The position numbers and the translations under genes are program-made. From Oceanobacter sp. 1_MG-2023 (lineage in GTDB: Bacteria; Pseudomonadota; Gammaproteobacteria; Pseudomonadales; Oceanobacteraceae): DNA of 64,000 bases. The stretch lies in assembly GCF_030689025.1 (NCBI RefSeq), contig NZ_JAUYWA010000005.1:1-64000 (forward strand), written 5' to 3'. Every line of letters begins with the position of its first letter. Position 1 is the stretch's first letter. Below the pieces are notes generated by a model that did no database searches, was not told the DNA's origin, and saw only the letters and a list, made by a program, of their open reading frames with translations. Positions 8,776-18,140 of the stretch are shown piece by piece.

Positions 8776-10212
8776 ATGCCCACTACCATGATTAATAAAA
8801 TGCTGATCAACGGCGAACTGATTGCTGGCGAAGGCAAGCAACTGGAAGTATTTAATCCGGCCACTGGCGAGGTACTGTGCCGGATTGCCGAAGCCACCGA
8901 CGCCCAGGTCAACACCGCCGTCAGTGCCGCTGATGACGCTTTCGACAGCTGGAGCCAGCAAGCGCCCAAAGACCGCGCTTACCTGCTGCTGCAATTGGCC
9001 GATCGTATTGAAGCCATGGGCGAAGAGCTTGCCCGCCTCGAATGTAACGACACCGGCAAACCCTTTGCCGCCATGCAGGACGACGAAATCCCGGCTGTTG
9101 CGGATGTCTTCCGCTTTTTTGCCGGTGCCTCCCGTTGTCTCAGTGGTTCCGCAGCGGCCGAATACCTGCCCGGTTTTACTTCCATGATTCGCCGTGATCC
9201 GCTCGGTGTTGTGGCTTCCATCGCGCCCTGGAATTACCCCTTGATGATGGCTTCCTGGAAGCTGGCACCCGCGCTCGCCGCCGGTAACTGTGTGGTACTC
9301 AAGCCATCGGAGCTAACCCCGCTGACCACTCTCAAGCTGGGTGAAATCATGCAGGAGATTTTCCCGGCGGGCGTCGTCAACACGGTGTTTGGCGGCGGTG
9401 CCAGCGTCGGAGCCACGCTGACCACTCACCCGGGAGTGCGTATGGTGTCGCTGACCGGCTCGATCGCCACCGGCCAGAAAATCGTGCAATCCAGCACCGA
9501 AGATATGAAACGCACCCATATGGAACTGGGTGGCAAGGCACCGGTACTGATTTTTGATGACGCGGATATCGACGACGCCGTCGAAGGTTTGCGGGCCTTC
9601 GGCTACTACAACGCCGGACAGGACTGCACCGCCGCCTGTCGCATCTACGCCCAGAAAGGTGTGTACCAGCAGCTGGTCGATAAACTGACCGCGGCCGTCT
9701 CCACCATCAAAATCGGCAGCCAGTACGAAGACGGCACGGAAATGGGGCCGCTGGTTTCCCAGGCTCACCTCGAACGGGTGGCCGGTTTTGTGGATCGCGC
9801 CCGCGAACAACCGCATATCACCATCGCCACCGGTGGCAAGATTGCCGATCGCGCAGGCTATTTCTACGAGCCGACCCTGATTGTTGGTGCCCGGCAGGAA
9901 GATGAAATCGTCCGCCGTGAAGTCTTTGGCCCGGTGGTCTCGATCACCGAATTCGACACCGAAGCCCAGGCTCTGGCCTGGGCCAACGACTCCGATTACG
10001 GCCTCGCCTCATCCCTCTGGACCGCTGACACCGGTCGTGCAGCCCGCCTCAGCGCCCGCTTGCAATACGGCTGCACCTGGGTCAATACCCATTTTATGCT
10101 GACCAGCGAAATGCCCCATGGCGGCATGAAAATGTCGGGTTATGGCAAGGATATGTCGATGTACGGCCTGGAAGACTACACCACCGTCCGTCATGTAATG
10201 ATCAAGCATTGA
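8776..10212 (+). CDS. patD: 4-aminobutyraldehyde dehydrogenase (PatD/YdcW-like)
   Basis: This 478-residue NAD-dependent aldehyde dehydrogenase has [16 protein letters not shown], the catalytic Glu motif MELGGKAP and the catalytic Cys motif [10 protein letters not shown]. Its position immediately after ydcSTUV matches the E. coli ydcSTUV-patD operon, where PatD oxidises 4-aminobutyraldehyde (from putrescine) to GABA. A 12-base tandem duplication (CCCACTACCATG) makes two in-frame ATG codons, at 8776 and 8788. The first has an AGAGG site upstream. GABA made here can be processed by the aminotransferase at 12996 and GabD at 14534. The paralogue at 1835 suggests a second substrate or regulatory mode. 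Confidence 0.92.
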   Translation: MPTTMINKMLINGELIAGEGKQLEVFNPATGEVLCRIAEATDAQVNTAVSAADDAFDSWSQQAPKDRAYLLLQLADRIEAMGEELARLECNDTGKPFAAMQDDEIPAVADVFRFFAGASRCLSGSAAAEYLPGFTSMIRRDPLGVVASIAPWNYPLMMASWKLAPALAAGNCVVLKPSELTPLTTLKLGEIMQEIFPAGVVNTVFGGGASVGATLTTHPGVRMVSLTGSIATGQKIVQSSTEDMKRTHMELGGKAPVLIFDDADIDDAVEGLRAFGYYNAGQDCTAACRIYAQKGVYQQLVDKLTAAVSTIKIGSQYEDGTEMGPLVSQAHLERVAGFVDRAREQPHITIATGGKIADRAGYFYEPTLIVGARQEDEIVRREVFGPVVSITEFDTEAQALAWANDSDYGLASSLWTADTGRAARLSARLQYGCTWVNTHFMLTSEMPHGGMKMSGYGKDMSMYGLEDYTTVRHVMIKH

Positions 10213-10589
10213 GTTGACCAACATCCGCAGGGTTGTCCGGTGTGATGCCCTGCGAGCATTCCGATACGATCACTCCTGCCTGGCAGCGGAGGATTGATGC
10301 GAGGTTCGGCCGCGGTCACGGCATCACCTTCCCTGCCGCCATTATGCCACCACCAGAACCCGCAGGCGGTCTGCTAACACGCCTGCACACCCCGCCTTGC
10401 CACACACCCTGCCTTACCGTATCACCAGCGCGGATCAGCCCCCAGAGATGGCCGGTTAGTACGCCCTTGCTGTCAAAGCGGATGCCAACCCTGATCCGTT
10501 TCATGTCATGGTAGCCATCGCCGTCGTGGTAAACATGGCTGCAATGCCGAATACCAGTAATCAGTGATATAGAAAGAGGTCAGCGAACC
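10213..10589. other. Intergenic region without recognisable gene
   Basis: These 377 bases contain a weak hairpin, CGCAGGG / CCCTGCG (10226-10254), just after patD with no T tract. Short open frames here have no recognisable protein features. An AGAGGT ribosome-binding site lies before the ATG at 10590. Confidence 0.5.
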
Positions 10590-11237
10590 ATGTTGAAAAA
10601 AGTTGAATGGGCCATTAACCCCCGGCGCACAGCGCTGATTATTGTTGATATGCAAAAGATTTTTTGCGAGCAGGACGGTGCCTTGTTTGTGCCGTCAAGC
10701 AGGGCCATTATTGCGCCCATCAAACGCCTGTCCGAATACATGCGTGCCGCGGCCATGCCAGTAATTTATTTACGCCATGTAGTGCGGGGAGATGGCTCTG
10801 ACACCGGGCGTTTCCGCGACTTGTATCCAGATGCCGATGCCCAGTTTGCGCGTTCCAACCCGGCCATTGAAGTGATCGATGAGCTGCAGCCACAAGACGG
10901 TGACATTGTCGTCGACAAGTTGTTTTACAGTGGTTTTCATAACACCGATCTCGACATGATCCTGCGGATGAAAGACATCGATACCCTGATTGTCTGCGGC
11001 ACGGTGACCAATGTCTGCTGTGAAACGACCATGCGGGATGGTGTTCACCGCGAATACCGGATGATTGCGCTAAGCGATGCCAATGCGGCCATGCCCTATC
11101 CGGATATGGGGTTTGGTGAGGTATCGGCAGACGAGGTACAACGCATTGCCCTGACGGCGATGGCCTACGAATTTGGTGAAGTCACCAATACTGTCGATCT
11201 GATGCAGCGTATCCATAACGCGCTGCAAAACGAATGA
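10590..11237 (+). CDS. Isochorismatase-family cysteine hydrolase (amidohydrolase)
   Basis: This 215-residue protein has the cysteine-hydrolase triad: Asp in LIIVDMQ, Lys in VDKLFYSGF and Cys in GTVTNVCCETT. The segment KLFYSGFHNTDLD is reminiscent of RutB-type ureidoacrylate amidohydrolases and other carbamoyl-amide hydrolases, so hydrolysis of a small amide or carbamoylated amine is likely. It is followed after 45 bases by an EamA-type transporter on the same strand, probably in one operon. The location between polyamine genes could mean release of ammonia from an N-acyl or carbamoyl polyamine, but that is inference. Nicotinamidase or N-carbamoylsarcosine amidase activity cannot be excluded. 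Confidence 0.85.
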   Translation: MLKKVEWAINPRRTALIIVDMQKIFCEQDGALFVPSSRAIIAPIKRLSEYMRAAAMPVIYLRHVVRGDGSDTGRFRDLYPDADAQFARSNPAIEVIDELQPQDGDIVVDKLFYSGFHNTDLDMILRMKDIDTLIVCGTVTNVCCETTMRDGVHREYRMIALSDANAAMPYPDMGFGEVSADEVQRIALTAMAYEFGEVTNTVDLMQRIHNALQNE

Positions 11238-11282
11238 TTAACGTCTGATACGCCCTCTGCCGACAGCGGGCATGGGAGTTTT

Positions 11283-12197
11283 ATGTTGTTTACAGGCGTT
11301 CTGCTGTCCATTGCGGCCTCCGTGCTGTTTGGCCTGCTGTCGTATTACAGTGTGTTGTTATCGCCTCTGGATGGGCCGTCGGTCTTCGGCTGGCGGATCA
11401 TTTTTTCACTGCTGATCTTTGCTTTGCTAGTGCTGTTTAGCCGCAGCAGCCAGCGTGTTTGGACCGATATCCGACGTTTGTTTGGCCGCCCCGGCAATGG
11501 CTTCTCGACCTTGCTCTGTAGCGGCCTGATTGCAATGCAACTCGCGCTGTTTGGCTGGGCACCGATGAACGGTGAGGGTCAGGCGCTGGCGATGGGGTAT
11601 TTTCTGCTGCCTCTGCTTATGGTGGTGATCGGGCGCTTTCTGTATCACGAAACCATCCGTCCGTTACAAGCACTGGCGGTGACTCTGGCACTGGCCGGGG
11701 TGCTGGCCGGATTGATATTGCATGGCCACTTTTCACCGGTATCCCTGATTGTAATGCTGGGTTTTCCACCCTATTTCATGCTCAGGAAACGGCTGGCCCT
11801 GAAAGGGCTGAGTGGTATTTTTATCGAGCATCTGGTGATGCTGCCCCCGGCCTTGATCATATTGTTTATGTGGGACTTTAATGCCGATTTTTTTGTGGCG
11901 CGGGAGGCGTCATCCTGGCCGGTACTGATCGGGCTTGGTCTACTCAGCAGTACGGCGCTGTTTTGTTATCTGGGAGCCGGGCAACGCCTGCCTTTTGCTC
12001 TGTTTGGTATGTTGGGTTATGTCGAACCGCTGTTGCTGTTTGTGGTGGCCTTGCTGTTGGGTGAGCCCTTTGCTGCAGCGGATCTGTGGATGTATGTCCC
12101 TATCTGGCTGGCGGTGCTGTTGCTGGTGCTGGTGCTGGTGCTTCATGGTGTCCGGCAGCTGGGCCGACAGCCACGGCCTGCACTACCTCGTTTCTGA
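11283..12197 (+). CDS. EamA/RarD-family inner-membrane transporter
   Basis: This 304-residue, very hydrophobic protein has about ten membrane segments (for example GVLLSIAASVLFGLLSYYS and LIVMLGFPPYFMLRKRLALKG). It has the two-repeat look of drug/metabolite transporters and is nearest in character to RarD-like permeases. It probably exports or exchanges a small metabolite. It follows the cysteine hydrolase by 45 bases and may be co-transcribed with it. The substrate is not predictable from sequence. Confidence 0.85.
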   Translation: MLFTGVLLSIAASVLFGLLSYYSVLLSPLDGPSVFGWRIIFSLLIFALLVLFSRSSQRVWTDIRRLFGRPGNGFSTLLCSGLIAMQLALFGWAPMNGEGQALAMGYFLLPLLMVVIGRFLYHETIRPLQALAVTLALAGVLAGLILHGHFSPVSLIVMLGFPPYFMLRKRLALKGLSGIFIEHLVMLPPALIILFMWDFNADFFVAREASSWPVLIGLGLLSSTALFCYLGAGQRLPFALFGMLGYVEPLLLFVVALLLGEPFAAADLWMYVPIWLAVLLLVLVLVLHGVRQLGRQPRPALPRF

Positions 12198-12268
12198 AAA
12201 GCTGGATCTTTACAAAGCCGCGCGGACTGAGGGCGTGAACTGCCAAGACGGAGTCATGCACAACATTC

Positions 12269-12315
12269 TGTACATGTATTTATCTTCAAGCTAGACTTGT
12301 GCTATATCCTGTACA
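12269..12315. promoter_or_regulatory. Candidate YefM-YoeB operator: two TGTACA cores
   Basis: TGTACA occurs at 12269-12274 and again at 12310-12315, upstream of the yefM ATG at 12329. TGTACA is the known core recognised by E. coli YefM. The two cores here are 41 bases apart, about four helical turns. The downstream core forms one arm of CTTGT...ACAAG. The assignment combines known E. coli biology with the sequence seen here. Confidence 0.6.
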
Positions 12316-12328
12316 AGTGAGATACAAA

Positions 12329-12583
12329 ATGAGAATTGTCTCTTTTACTGAAGCCCGAAATGGTCTAAAAGCCGTCTTGGACAATGTTATTAACGATGCG
12401 GATACGACTGTAATCACTCGTCGTGACTCTGAAGATGCTGTTGTAATGTCATTGGATTACTACAACAGCCTTATGGAAACTGTACATTTACTTCGCTCAC
12501 CAGCGAACGCCGAACACTTAAATCGTTCAATTACGCAGTTTAAAACGGGTAAAACGACTCAGCGAGATCTTATTGATGAGTGA
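12329..12583 (+). CDS. yefM: Antitoxin YefM
   Basis: This 84-residue protein (MRIVSFTEARNGLKAVLDNV, ITRRDSEDAVVMSLDYYNSL) is a clear Phd/YefM-fold antitoxin. The N-terminal part binds the operator and the C-terminal part neutralises YoeB. The frame is open from 12299, but the ATG at 12329 gives the standard N-terminus. The yoeB start overlaps its last codons by 8 bases, the classic type II arrangement. Autoregulation is expected through the TGTACA cores upstream. The surrounding genes are metabolic, so this is a small inserted or inherited stability or stress module. Confidence 0.95.
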   Translation: MRIVSFTEARNGLKAVLDNVINDADTTVITRRDSEDAVVMSLDYYNSLMETVHLLRSPANAEHLNRSITQFKTGKTTQRDLIDE

Positions 12584-12839
12584 CAGGTTATTATCATGGA
12601 CTGATGAAGCCTGGAATAGTTACGTTTATTGGCAGACTCAAGACAAGAAAACCTTGAAACGCATCAATACCTTAATTACCGATGTTCAGCTTTCTCCGTT
12701 TGATGGAATTGGAAAACCGGAAGCCCTTAAAGAAAACCTTTCAGGCTTCTGGTCTCGCAGAATAGATGATACCAATCGTTTGGTATACGCCGTGGATGAT
12801 ACGGCAATTATTGTTATCTCGTGTCGCTACCATTACTAA
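12576..12839 (+). CDS. yoeB: Toxin YoeB (ribosome-dependent mRNA endonuclease)
   Basis: This 87-residue RelE-superfamily toxin reads MSDRLLSWTDEAWNSYVYWQ at the start and ends SCRYHY, keeping the C-terminal His-Tyr pair of YoeB. GKPEALKENLSGFWSRRI contains the expected catalytic Glu/Arg region. The start is the ATG at 12576, overlapping yefM. YoeB cleaves mRNA at the ribosomal A site and is held inactive by YefM. The gene appears full length with no disrupting mutation. Confidence 0.95.
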   Translation: MSDRLLSWTDEAWNSYVYWQTQDKKTLKRINTLITDVQLSPFDGIGKPEALKENLSGFWSRRIDDTNRLVYAVDDTAIIVISCRYHY

Positions 12840-12913
12840 TAAGTGGCAGCTAACAATCAAATGTTGGGGACACAAACACGTGGGCTGCTTCGCAGGATAC
12901 CCCACGCAGCCAC

Positions 12914-12937
12914 AAAAAAGCCCCCGCAAGCGGAGGC
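12914..12937 (-). terminator. Rho-independent terminator after the aminotransferase gene
   Basis: On the minus strand, GCCTCCGC-TT-GCGGGGGC is followed by six T residues, a compact GC stem with a two-base loop plus T tract. It lies 59 bases after the stop of the minus-strand aminotransferase gene (12996). Confidence 0.85.
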
Positions 12938-12995
12938 AAATGCTTCTGCCAGATGCCGGAGCATTGGCAACCAGGCAAGGGAATCGATGAACGAT

Positions 12996-14333
12996 TCAGC
13001 CCTGTTTTTGTACAAACGCCAGCGTGTCGTCCAGAGCCCGGCCCATTTTGTCGATGATTTCGTCGATCTGGGCTTCGGTCGTGATCAGTGGCGGACACAG
13101 CGCCAGTGATGACCCTGCCACCGGGCGACTGATCAACCCATGCTCCTGACAGGCGTTAGCTCCAAAGTAACCAACCTTGCCATCCGGGAAAGCAGCCTTG
13201 GTTTCCTTGTCCGCCACCATTTCAATGGCAGCGATCATGCCGGTACCACGCACTTCGCCCACTAACGGGTGGTCGTTGAATTCACGCAGCCGGGTTTGCA
13301 GGTAGTCACCGGTGGCTGCGGCTTTGGCAAAGAGGTTGTCGCGCTGATAGATTTCCAGGGTTTTTAATGCCACGGCACAGGCCAGCGGGTGGGCGGAATA
13401 GGTGTAGCCATGGCCAAATACGCCCAGCTTGTTGCAAGGGTCGATCATGGCTTCGTACATATCACCCCGGATCACGGAAGCTGAAATCGGCACATAAGCA
13501 GATGACAGCTGTTTGGCAAAGCTCATCATATCGGGCTTGATGCCCATGGTGGTGGAGCCAAAGTCGTTGCCGGTACGGCCAAAGCCGGTGATCACTTCGT
13601 CGGCCCAGAACAGGATGTCGTATTTGTTCAGGGTGGCCTGTACTTTTTCATAATAACCGGCAGGCGGTACGATCACGCCGGAGGCACCGGTAATCGGTTC
13701 AGCAATAAAGGCAGCGATGGTTTCCGGGCCTTCACGCACAATCATGGCTTCCAGATTGGCGACTATACGGTCAACAAACTGGCTTTCGCTTTCGCCGTCC
13801 AGCTTGCCGCGCAGGTAATGCGGTGCATCGGTGCGCAGAATCCCCATGGCCTCGACCGGCAGGTCAAAGTTGGCCTGGTTGATGGGCAACCCGGTCAGAC
13901 AGGCGGCCGCAACGGTGACACCATGGTAAGAACGTTCACGGGCGATGATCTTGCGTTTTTCCGGCTTGCCGATGGCAGCAAAGTAGTAACGCAGCAGCTT
14001 GATCTGGGTGTCGTTGGCATCGGAACCGGAGCTGCCAAAAAAGACGCGGGCATTGTCGACCGGCACCATGGCGGTCAGTGTGTCTGCCAGCTGCATGCCG
14101 ACATCGTGGGTTTTGCCGCTGAACATATGGGCAAACGACAGGGTTTCCATCTGTTTGGCAGCGGCTTCGATCAGTTCGGCATTATTGTAACCCAGTGAAG
14201 CGCACCACAATCCCGACATACCTTCGAGGTATTGCTTGCCCTGGTCGTCGTACACGTAGATACCGTCACCCCGAGCGATGTTCATCGTTTCGGTAGCGGC
14301 GAAGTTGGTGGTGGGGTAAATCATGTGAGACAT
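12996..14333 (-). CDS. Class III PLP aminotransferase (putrescine/GABA-pyruvate type)
   Basis: This protein of about 445 residues has class III aminotransferase features: GSSGSDANDTQIKLLRYY, SYHGVT, the PLP-binding WADEVITGFGRTG and the Schiff-base lysine in MSFAKQLSSAYVPISA. It is similar in character to SpuC-type polyamine-pyruvate and GABA-pyruvate transaminases, so it would convert putrescine to 4-aminobutyraldehyde or GABA to succinate semialdehyde. The open frame has an upstream GTG (14354), but the ATG at 14333 with a GAGGT site seven bases away is better. It sits about 200 bases downstream of gabD on the same strand, consistent with an aminotransferase/SSADH pair. Confidence 0.88.
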   Translation of the reverse strand: MSHMIYPTTNFAATETMNIARGDGIYVYDDQGKQYLEGMSGLWCASLGYNNAELIEAAAKQMETLSFAHMFSGKTHDVGMQLADTLTAMVPVDNARVFFGSSGSDANDTQIKLLRYYFAAIGKPEKRKIIARERSYHGVTVAAACLTGLPINQANFDLPVEAMGILRTDAPHYLRGKLDGESESQFVDRIVANLEAMIVREGPETIAAFIAEPITGASGVIVPPAGYYEKVQATLNKYDILFWADEVITGFGRTGNDFGSTTMGIKPDMMSFAKQLSSAYVPISASVIRGDMYEAMIDPCNKLGVFGHGYTYSAHPLACAVALKTLEIYQRDNLFAKAAATGDYLQTRLREFNDHPLVGEVRGTGMIAAIEMVADKETKAAFPDGKVGYFGANACQEHGLISRPVAGSSLALCPPLITTEAQIDEIIDKMGRALDDTLAFVQKQG

Positions 14334-14533
14334 AGCAACCTCGATATTCGTCACCCGGCTTGGCGGGATGGATGGGTAATAAGGGCGAGTTCTGCGGCAG
14401 GGCTCGTCCGCTGGTATATTGTTGTGCCTGGTTTATTGCGCCTGGTTGGATAACCGGGTCAGTGTTGGTGCTGATCCAGCGCCGGTATGGCGACGGCTGG
14501 ATAACCGTCGCCAATCGGGTCTTCAATCCGCTG

Positions 14534-15994
14534 TTACAGCCCGCCGAGGCAGATCAGTTTGGTTTCGAGATAATCATCCAGCCCATATTTCGAGCCTTCG
14601 CGGCCCTGACCGGATTCTTTCACGCCGCCAAAAGGAATGGCTTCTGAGCTGATGGCGGTTTCGTTGACACCGACCATGCCAAAATCAATGGCTTCTGAAA
14701 CCCGCCAGATACGGCTCAGGTTCTGGGTAAACACATACGCTGCCAGGCCATATTCGGTGCTGTTGGCCAATGCAATCGCTTCGTCATCGGTTTCAAAGCG
14801 GAAGACGGGGGCAACCGGGCCAAAGATTTCTTCGCGGAAAACACGCATATCCGGCGTGGCATCGGCCAGAATGGTCGGTTGATAGAAGCGGCTTCCCTGC
14901 TCCGCAGGCGCACCTCCAATCACTACCCGTGCCCCTTGGGCAACGGCGTCTTTGACTTTTTCATCCACCCCCTGGGCGGCCTTGTCGGTAATCAACGGGC
15001 CATGGGTGGTATTGCTATCCTGACCGGCACCCAGACGGAATTCACTCACGGCCTCTGACAGACGTTCGATAAAACGGTCGTAAATACCGGACTGTACCAA
15101 CAGGCGATTGGAACAGATGCAGGTCTGACCGGAATTGCGGAATTTGGAAATCAATGCGCCGTTAATGGCCTGATCCAGATCGGCATCATCAAAGATGATA
15201 ATAGGGGCATTACCCCCCAGCTCCATGGAAGTGCGCTTGACGGTATCGGCGCATTGTTTCATCAGCAGCTTGCCCACCGGGGTTGAGCCGGTAAAGGTTA
15301 CCTTGCGCACCAGAGGGCTACTGGTCAGTTCGTTCCCAATGGCGGGGGCATCGGAGCCGACAACCATATTGATCACCCCGGCCGGGACGCCGGCCTGTTG
15401 CGCCAGCACGCCCAGCGCCAATGCCGACAGCGGGGTTTCCGCTGCCGGTTTGCAGACGATGGTACAACCCGCGGCCAAGGCCGGAGCCATTTTGCGTGCC
15501 AGCATGGCGCTGGGGAAATTCCACGGTGTAATGGCGGCCACAACCCCCACCGGTTGCTTGATCACGATATTGCGGCGATCGGCTTGTGCCGCCGGAATCA
15601 CATCACCATAAATACGTCGTGCTTCTTCTGCGAACCACTTGATATAGGAAGCACCATAAAGCACCTCGCCCTTGGCTTCTGCCAGCGGTTTGCCTTGTTC
15701 TGCAGTCAGGATCGACGCCAGTTCATCCACATGCTGAACCACCAGGTCGTACCAGGCTTCCAGAATCCGGCTGCGTTTGGTGGCACTGGTGGCCGACCAG
15801 CCGGGTAAAGCGGTATGAGCTGCATCAATGGCGCGGCAGGTTTCTGCCGCGCCCATATCCGCTACCGAGACCAGCGCGTCACCGGTTGCCGGATTATCGA
15901 CCACCAGCGTGGTGTGCTGGTCGGCATCGACCCATGCGCCATTAATCAGTCCCTGTGTTTTTACCAGCAGGCTGTTTTGGAGTAACACATTCAT
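14534..15994 (-). CDS. gabD: Succinate-semialdehyde dehydrogenase (GabD-like)
   Basis: This 486-residue ALDH matches the GabD pattern: TAEQGKPLAEAKGE, PWNFPSAMLARK, MELGGNAPIIIFDDADLD and the nucleophile segment FRNSGQTCICSNR. It oxidises succinate semialdehyde to succinate, probably with NADP. With the ydcSTUV-patD genes and the aminotransferase at 12996 it closes a putrescine to GABA to succinate route. The paralogue at 52250 has the same motifs and belongs to the second catabolic island. Confidence 0.92.
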   Translation of the reverse strand: MNVLLQNSLLVKTQGLINGAWVDADQHTTLVVDNPATGDALVSVADMGAAETCRAIDAAHTALPGWSATSATKRSRILEAWYDLVVQHVDELASILTAEQGKPLAEAKGEVLYGASYIKWFAEEARRIYGDVIPAAQADRRNIVIKQPVGVVAAITPWNFPSAMLARKMAPALAAGCTIVCKPAAETPLSALALGVLAQQAGVPAGVINMVVGSDAPAIGNELTSSPLVRKVTFTGSTPVGKLLMKQCADTVKRTSMELGGNAPIIIFDDADLDQAINGALISKFRNSGQTCICSNRLLVQSGIYDRFIERLSEAVSEFRLGAGQDSNTTHGPLITDKAAQGVDEKVKDAVAQGARVVIGGAPAEQGSRFYQPTILADATPDMRVFREEIFGPVAPVFRFETDDEAIALANSTEYGLAAYVFTQNLSRIWRVSEAIDFGMVGVNETAISSEAIPFGGVKESGQGREGSKYGLDDYLETKLICLGGL

Positions 15995-16294
15995 AGTTTC
16001 TCGACCTGTTATTCGACTTTACGTTGTTATAGCGTGCAGAAATCTGCCAATAAATACAGCCAGATCATCGCTTATGTTGATAAAACCTTACGTATTATCG
16101 TCGCTGGGGAGTCCGGCCAGAAGCTGAGCCGCAAACCAGACCGCTCTGAAAGCTCCGGCCCATGCCTGTGGTGCTATCAAATCACTCTGGCTAACAGCAG
16201 GATATATCCCCCGGTGGGTATGGCGACCAGACAGCCGTCGCCCTATCTTGGGAGCATCGGGCCAGCCCCTCAATCCGCCCCAGAGAGACCTACG

Positions 16295-17575
16295 ATGACA
16301 GCCACCTATCCTTCTTCATATTATGCTGCCTCGGCCAATCCACAGCCGCAACGTCCAGCCCTGCATGACCATATCACCGCTGATGTCTGCGTCATTGGTG
16401 CGGGTTACACCGGCCTGTCGACAGCGTTACATCTGGCTGAGCGCGGCTTTTCCGTTGTGGTTCTGGAAGCCAGCCGTATCGGCTTTGGGGCCTCCGGTCG
16501 TAACGGCGGCCAGATTGTTCACAGCTATAGCCGCGACATGGATTTTATTGCCCAGCATTACGGCCAGAAAACGGCCAATGCCATGGGCAAGATGGCGTTT
16601 GAGGGTGGGCAGATTATTCGCCGTCTGGTCAAGCAGTACGATATTCAGTGTGATCTCAAGGACGGCGGTATTTTTGCGGCCTGCAACCCGAAACAACTGC
16701 GCGAACTGGAAGCCAAAAAAGCCCTCTGGGAGCAGCACGGTCATCAACAGATGGAGATGCTCGATGCGCACCAGGTGCAGGAATATGTTGGTACCGAGCG
16801 CTACACCGGGGCCTTGCTGGATCATAGTGGTGGCCATATTCATCCGCTGAATCTGGCGCTGGGTGAGGCGGCGGCGATTGAATCAATGGGGGGCCGGCTC
16901 TTTGAAGACTCGCCAGTGATTGATGTCCAGCAAGGCAACCCGGCGGTGGTCAAAACCGCACAAGGGCAGGTAACGGCCAATTTTGTGATGGTGGCAGGCA
17001 ATGCCTATCTCAATGGCCTGCTGCCGAAGCTGCAACAAAAAGCCATGCCCTGTGGCACCCAGGTGATTACCACAGCACCACTCAGTCCGGCGTTGCAGCG
17101 TCAGCTGTTGCCGGGGGATCACTGTGTTGAAGACTGCAATTATCTGCTGGATTATTTCCGCCTCAGTGGTGATGGCCGACTGATTTATGGCGGTGGTGTC
17201 ACCTATGGCGCGCGGGAGCCTGACAAGGTGGAAGCGTTGATTCGCCCCAAAATGCTGAAAACCTTTCCGATGCTGAAAGACGTCAAGATTGACTATGCCT
17301 GGACCGGTAACTTCCTGTTGACGCTGATGCGGTTGCCGCAATTTGGTCGAATTGGCGACAATGTCTACTACGCTCAAGGCTACAGCGGCCATGGCGTTAC
17401 CTCGACACACCTTGCCGGAGAATTGATCGCCAGTGCGATTCAGGGTCAGGCAGAACGTTTTGATGTGATGGCCAGCTTGCCGCAATACCCGTTCCCGGGC
17501 GGCCGTCTGATGCGTATTCCTTACACTGCCATGGGTGCCTTTTATTACGACATGCGAGACAAACTGGGGATCTAG
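16295..17575 (+). CDS. puuB: FAD-dependent amine oxidase, PuuB-like (gamma-glutamylputrescine oxidase family)
   Basis: This 426-residue DAO-family flavoprotein has an N-terminal dinucleotide-binding motif VIGAGYTGLSTALHLAERG, then GFGASGRNGGQIVHSYSRD. The C-terminal FAD-contact region reads YYAQGYSGHGVTSTHLAGE. The ATG at 16295 gives the length I recall for E. coli PuuB; the long upstream extension of the open frame lacks family features. PuuB oxidises gamma-glutamylputrescine to the aldehyde. No PuuA-type ligase or PuuD-type gamma-glutamyl hydrolase is present in the window, so the true substrate may be another amine. It diverges from gabD across a region of about 300 bases. Confidence 0.85.
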   Translation: MTATYPSSYYAASANPQPQRPALHDHITADVCVIGAGYTGLSTALHLAERGFSVVVLEASRIGFGASGRNGGQIVHSYSRDMDFIAQHYGQKTANAMGKMAFEGGQIIRRLVKQYDIQCDLKDGGIFAACNPKQLRELEAKKALWEQHGHQQMEMLDAHQVQEYVGTERYTGALLDHSGGHIHPLNLALGEAAAIESMGGRLFEDSPVIDVQQGNPAVVKTAQGQVTANFVMVAGNAYLNGLLPKLQQKAMPCGTQVITTAPLSPALQRQLLPGDHCVEDCNYLLDYFRLSGDGRLIYGGGVTYGAREPDKVEALIRPKMLKTFPMLKDVKIDYAWTGNFLLTLMRLPQFGRIGDNVYYAQGYSGHGVTSTHLAGELIASAIQGQAERFDVMASLPQYPFPGGRLMRIPYTAMGAFYYDMRDKLGI

Positions 17576-17585
17576 CGACTCCAAA

Positions 17586-17612
17586 CCACTGCCGCCCATT
17601 AAGCGGCAGTGG
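17586..17612. terminator. Perfect hairpin between convergent genes
   Basis: CCACTGCCGC and GCGGCAGTGG form a perfect 10-bp stem with a 7-base loop, directly after puuB and just before the stop of the minus-strand small gene. No strong T tract follows on either strand, so it may be a weak bidirectional terminator or a transcript-end stabiliser. Confidence 0.5.
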
Positions 17613-17623
17613 GCGGGTGATGC

Positions 17624-17845
17624 TTAATAACTTGAATTAGGCGCAGAGTCCGGATTGATTTCCCCATCCACTTCGTCTGGATCCACTCCGTTTTCCAGCA
17701 ATATCTCCCTGACAGCCGCGATTTGATCCAGCACTATCTGGTAGCGATCGCCGTATTCATACTTTGTAACCTCTATGGCTTTTGGCATATAGGTAAAGGC
17801 TATCTTGAACGCATACAGTGCCGGTTCACTCATTTTATCGCTCAT
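17624..17845 (-). CDS. Small hypothetical protein, 73 residues
   Basis: The reading frame from the ATG at 17845 has an excellent GAAGAGGT ribosome-binding site. It encodes a soluble, acidic protein (MSDKMSEPALYAFKIAFTYM, then LDQIAAVREILLENGVDPDEVDGE). I do not recognise the family. The composition (mixed charged and hydrophobic helix, acidic tail) is protein-like, whereas the longer open frame upstream of this ATG is not. The neighbours are puuB (convergent) and tmm (divergent). No function is proposed. Confidence 0.6.
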   Translation of the reverse strand: MSDKMSEPALYAFKIAFTYMPKAIEVTKYEYGDRYQIVLDQIAAVREILLENGVDPDEVDGEINPDSAPNSSY

Positions 17846-18140
17846 ACAACATACCTCTTCAAATCCATTGTCATGTCTGCGGCTACCCGTATTGCCGCTG
17901 CAGACGTTACCTGGCACGGTCAGTCTGCTACCCTGAACGCCTGTTAATAACAATACGCCCAAAATACTAAGGCAATATCATCAGCAACTACAACAGCAAA
18001 ACGGCGACTTTTGCCCGTCACTTACCCCAACCTAACCCTGACCTAACCCCTTTTGCGTACCCTCACGGGGGAATACCCCTGATGCATCAATCGTCATAAA
18101 TTTTTCCCCACAATAATTTTTCTGTAGCAGGAGAAAAGAC

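Noticed and set aside
10233..10514. 93-residue frame after patD
   Set aside because: Proline- and cysteine-rich translation without a ribosome-binding site; nothing recognisable.
14232..14653. Short plus-strand frames between gabD and the aminotransferase gene
   Set aside because: They are antisense or intergenic shadows without initiation signals.
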